Under the pieces are notes generated by a model. It ran no database searches. It was given only the letters and a program-made list of their open reading frames with translations, and had not been told where the DNA came from. From assembly GCA_963708795.1 (NCBI GenBank), contig CAVPUH010000001.1, forward strand, positions 292,233 to 356,232: 64,000 bases of DNA, given 5' to 3'. A program made the translations under genes and the position numbers. Source of the stretch: DAIQRJ01 sp963708795 (GTDB taxonomy: Bacteria; Actinomycetota; Actinomycetes; Propionibacteriales; DAIQRJ01). This document shows, piece by piece, positions 61,293 to 64,000 of this stretch; position 1 is the first letter of the stretch; the number at the start of each line of letters is the position of its first letter.

Positions 61293-62174
61293 GTGGAGCA
61301 TGTGTGGTGGGTTAATGAGGGCAAGACTTATCAGGTCGAGGCGAGTGGCGGGTTCTTGTGGGCACCGCTGACGACTCGATCCGGCAGTGCGGCCGGCCAC
61401 CACACGAGCGTGTCCCGACTTCGGCCCGGGCATGTGGTTCTGCACTACGCGAACGGTGCCATTTGTGCGTTTGGGCTCGTGTCGTCGTGGCCGATCGTGC
61501 GCGACAAGCCGGAGAGTCTGCCTGACGATTGGGGACGTGAAGGCCACTATGTCGAGGTGGAGTACTTCCCACTCGATGCGCCAATCGCACTCGTCGGAAG
61601 TCACGGATCGGCCGTCGACCGCTGGTCCGTTCACGACGGACGGGTCGGTAAACAGGGCTACCTGTTCCCTCTCGACACCGAGTTCAGCCTCCGCCTGCGA
61701 GCGGACTTCCGCGACCGGTGGCCCAGCGAGTCACCGTGGCGACCGTACGATCGGTCGGCACCCGCGCACTGGTTGTTCCAGGCTGTGCCTGAGTACTGGG
61801 ACCTCGCGGACAATCTGACGAGGACGTGGTCAGTCGGCGAGGAGGACACGTGGAAGGTCACCGCGCATCGGGACAGGATGCAGCCCGGTGACCAGGTCGC
61901 ACTTTGGACGGCCGGTCAACAGGCAGCGGTGCTGGCGTTGGCCGAGCTCACCGGCCGCCCATTCGAAGACGCCTCGGCTGAATGGGAACAGTCGGATGCT
62001 CGAAGGTGGCACGTTCCACTTCGATTGACACGAGTCCTCGACGAACCGATCACCCGTGACGAACTCCGCGCCGACCCGGTTCTTCAGGACCTCACAGTTC
62101 TGCGAGCTCCACAGGGCACGAACTTCGTCGTGTCGCGACGAGCAATGGGAGGAATTGATGACGCTCGTGGGTGA
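61293..62174 (+). CDS. EVE-domain protein associated with McrBC
   Basis: A 293-residue soluble protein. The first 80 residues (HVWWVNEGKTYQVEASGGF, RLRPGHVVLHYANGAICAF) and residues about 185-290 (DTWKVTAHRDRMQPGDQVA, LWTAGQQAAVLALAELTGR, NFVVSRRAMGGI) have the pattern of EVE/PUA-like domains, which flip out and read modified bases. GTG 61293 follows GGGAGG by nine bases. Its stop overlaps the start of the McrB-like gene by 17 bases. It most likely supplies modified-cytosine recognition to the McrB-McrC nuclease as a separate subunit. Confidence 0.78.
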   Translation: MEHVWWVNEGKTYQVEASGGFLWAPLTTRSGSAAGHHTSVSRLRPGHVVLHYANGAICAFGLVSSWPIVRDKPESLPDDWGREGHYVEVEYFPLDAPIALVGSHGSAVDRWSVHDGRVGKQGYLFPLDTEFSLRLRADFRDRWPSESPWRPYDRSAPAHWLFQAVPEYWDLADNLTRTWSVGEEDTWKVTAHRDRMQPGDQVALWTAGQQAAVLALAELTGRPFEDASAEWEQSDARRWHVPLRLTRVLDEPITRDELRADPVLQDLTVLRAPQGTNFVVSRRAMGGIDDARG

Positions 62175-63130
62175 CGACACAGCAACGGCTGGCACCGACG
62201 GTCCACGCGGCTCGCTCGACGATCTGGGTCGCGGACTCTTCCTCGACCCGGTCAGCTACCTGCATGAGGTGGTCGACCTGCTACGCGACAAGGGCCAGGT
62301 GGTGTTCTACGGGCCGCCCGGGACCGGCAAGACTTACGTCGCCCGCAAGCTCGCCGGCTACATTGCCGGCAGTCCGCGACCGACGTGGAGAAGGTGCAAT
62401 TCCACCCCTCCTACGCGTATGAGGACTTCATCGAGGGATACCGGCCCAGGCTGGAGAACGGGCAGGTGACCTACAAGGTCGTCGACGGGCCGCTCAAGCG
62501 GATGGCCGAGAGTCGCACGCCAGCATCCCGATCGCACCTACGTGCTGCTGATCGACGAAATCAACCGCGCGAACGTGTCCAAGGTCCTGGGGGAACTGGT
62601 GTTCCTGCTCGAGTACCGCGATGAAGAGATCCACCTGCAGTACTCCGACGCCGGGTTCTCCCTGCCGGCGAACCTGCAGATCATCGCCACCATGAACACC
62701 GCCGACCGGTCCATCGCGCTGATTGATACCGCGCTGCGCCGCCGGTTCCACTTCGTGGCGTTCTTCCCCGATACCCCGCCCATCGACTCGCTGCTGCGCC
62801 GGTGGCTCCACGACAACCACCCGGACCTGGCCTGGGTGGCCGACGTCGTAGACCGCGCCAACACGGTGAACTCGCAGACCGCAACACCGCGATCGGCCCC
62901 AGCCACTTCCTCAGGCCCGGCCTGACCGAGGACCTGGTGCCGGCTCTGGGAGAACTCTGTGATCCCGTTCCTGGAGGACCAGTATCTGGATCGTCCCGAA
63001 CGCCTCGACGAGCTCGCCCTCGACAGACTCCTGGCACGAACCAGACCCGGTCGACCTCCGGCAGCAATCGGTCTCGCCGCAGATGACGACCAGGCGATGG
63101 CGGGAAGTCGATCCGGGCGACGATGAATGA
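62158..63130 (+). pseudogene. mcrB: McrB-like AAA+ GTPase, several frameshifts
   Basis: The motor of a type IV restriction system. ATG 62158 follows GGGAGGAA. Walker A is VVFYGPPGTGKTYVARKLA, then VQFHPSYAYEDFIEGYRP, the Walker B VLLIDEINRANVSKVLGEL, and the McrB-specific TMNTADRSIALIDTALRRR. The end reads RNTAIGPSHFLRPGLTEDL, WENSVIPFLEDQYLDRPER and WREVDPGDDE at 63130. Breaks lie near 62375, 62515, 62870, 62950 and 63040. No DNA-binding domain is fused at the N-terminus, which fits specificity coming from the EVE protein. All motifs survive, so the breaks may be sequence errors. Confidence 0.78.
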
Positions 63131-64000
63131 CCGCTCGAGCTGACCGAAGGCATCACCACGACGGTGCCGATCTCTACCGAAGACGCCATCGGCCTGCGAG
63201 GCCTCGTCCCGTCGATGGGCGTGGCGCCGGCTGCGGACGGCTACGCGCTCACGCCCGGCTCCCGCGTCGGGGTCGTTCGCCTCGGTGAGCGTCAGATCGT
63301 CATTCGACCGAAGATGACGATCGGCCATTTGTACTTCCTCCTCTCCTTTACAGTCGATCCACGTGGCTGGCGGACGCCGCCGGGTGGCTCAAGTCAGCGA
63401 GAGGCGACCTGGTGACGCCGTAGTGACATCGTTCGTTCACCTCGCCGAACGGGCGACCAGGGGCGGGCTCCTGCATGGCTGTACCAGCTGCGCGAGGAGA
63501 CACTCACCACGGTCCGCGGTCGAGTGCGCTTCGCCGAGCACATGCGCAGGCGGGGTACGCTCTACCTGCCGATCGAGGTAGGCTATGACGACTTCACCCC
63601 CGATATTCTCGAGAACCGGATGGTGAAGGCCGCCGTCCGCGTCCTCCGGTCGCTCCCACTCAGGGACCCGCGACATCGCAATGAGCTACGCGCACTTGAC
63701 TCGCGACTCGACGAGGTCGCCCTGGTTCGCTTTGACCCTGTGCGGTTCCTCAGCCAGCGATCACGCGGGTGAACGCTCGGTACACGGGTGTGCTCGCGCT
63801 CGTCCGGATCATCCTGCAGAACTCGAGCCTGGACGTCGCCGCTGGCGCCGTTGCCGGGACCGCACTCCTGTTCGACATGAACCGCGTGTTCGAGGAATTC
63901 ATCGCCGTCGCGCTGCGTGAAGCACTCGGACTGTCGGCTACTCACTTCATCCGCGGAGCGTCCGGGGCCCGACTCAGGCTTGATCGCCTGGTCCGATTCG
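63127..64000 (+). CDS. mcrC: McrC-like nuclease subunit, frameshifted, 3' end outside the window
   Basis: The nuclease subunit partner of McrB. A start at ATG 63127 overlaps the McrB stop region (ATGAATGA), but the frame shifts by one within a few codons. Then LELTEGITTTVPISTEDAI, GLVPSMGVAPAADG and GERQIVIRPKMTIGHLYFL form the N-terminal beta domain. After a break near 63375, VTSFVHLAERATRGGLLHG, GRVRFAEHMRRRGTLYLPI, YDDFTPDILENRMVKAAVR and ALLFDMNRVFEEFIAVALR are the conserved McrC blocks. A further break lies near 63765. The PD-(D/E)xK residues would follow the DMNRVFE block and lie at or beyond the window end. Confidence 0.75.

Noticed and set aside
60848..61324. Minus-strand open frame of 158 codons between IS110 and the EVE gene
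   Set aside because: Composition is Ser/Arg/Pro-rich with no helix or motif pattern, and it overlaps the ribosome binding site and start of the EVE gene.
1..64000. CRISPR array, rRNA, riboswitch or complete tRNA
   Set aside because: I saw no regularly spaced direct repeats, conserved rRNA blocks or recognisable riboswitch cores on either strand; only the partial tRNA near 59.6 kb.

Overview
The window comes from a high-GC actinobacterium, most likely a mycelial or soil-type Actinomycetes member. Signs of this are the near-saturated G/C third positions, many GTG starts, ATGA/GTGA gene overlaps, ECF42-type sigma factors paired with DGPF (YCII) proteins, a class F sortase, a DUF222/HNH (13E12-type) nuclease gene, a DUF2630 protein and a PGM1-type ligase. 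I cannot name a genus from the sequence alone. No rRNA, complete tRNA or CRISPR array is present; the only RNA-gene signal is the 3' part of a tRNA-Arg-like gene near 59.6 kb.

Layout, left to right. 0-7 kb: the start of a sulfatase, a Cys-rich pentapeptide-repeat protein, a PhyH dioxygenase, then a lysine-catabolism cluster (L-lysine 6-aminotransferase, 2-oxoadipate dioxygenase/decarboxylase HglS, aminoadipate-semialdehyde dehydrogenase). 7-11 kb: a response regulator, histidine kinase and ABC exporter in one operon. 11-16 kb: housekeeping and hypothetical genes, including an ArfB-like hydrolase, a family-A DNA polymerase and an isolated tail-collar protein. 16-19 kb: a large sortase-anchored surface protein. 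19-25 kb: an ECF sigma/YCII pair, dihydroxyacetone kinase, and a TetR regulator divergent from an ABC exporter. 25-34 kb: sugar-acid genes (SDRs, cupin-type phosphoglucose isomerase, KDPG aldolase), an aminoglycoside-adenylyltransferase-like gene, a Gfo/Idh oxidoreductase, an exoribonuclease-kinase fusion, and a ROK regulator divergent from a DUF1479 dioxygenase and an aldo/keto reductase. 34-36 kb: class F sortase and CHRD-like surface protein. 36-41.5 kb: a tightly overlapping signalling operon (hybrid kinase, receiver, receiver-cyclase, PGM1-like ATP-grasp ligase). 42-51.7 kb: membrane and Moco redox proteins, NUDIX, GNATs, the DUF222 gene, a nickel permease with its Fur-type regulator and a Nur-type operator, a SET protein and small enzymes. 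52-59.5 kb: a second YCII/ECF42 pair in which the sigma factor is fused to an SRPBCC domain, a damaged MFS gene, a GntR-ABC operon, another Gfo/Idh oxidoreductase and a NUDIX. 59.6-64 kb: an apparent mobile island with a tRNA-Arg 3' fragment, an IS110 transposase and an EVE-McrB-McrC modified-DNA restriction locus that runs off the window end.

Many genes are interrupted by single-base frameshifts. Where the protein frame can be followed, the change is usually one extra base, and the protein on each side stays fully conserved. I therefore read most of them as sequence errors rather than true decay. The densest cluster is in lat-hglS (2.3-4.3 kb). Genes that cannot be read through because of three or more such breaks are typed as pseudogene here only in that operational sense.
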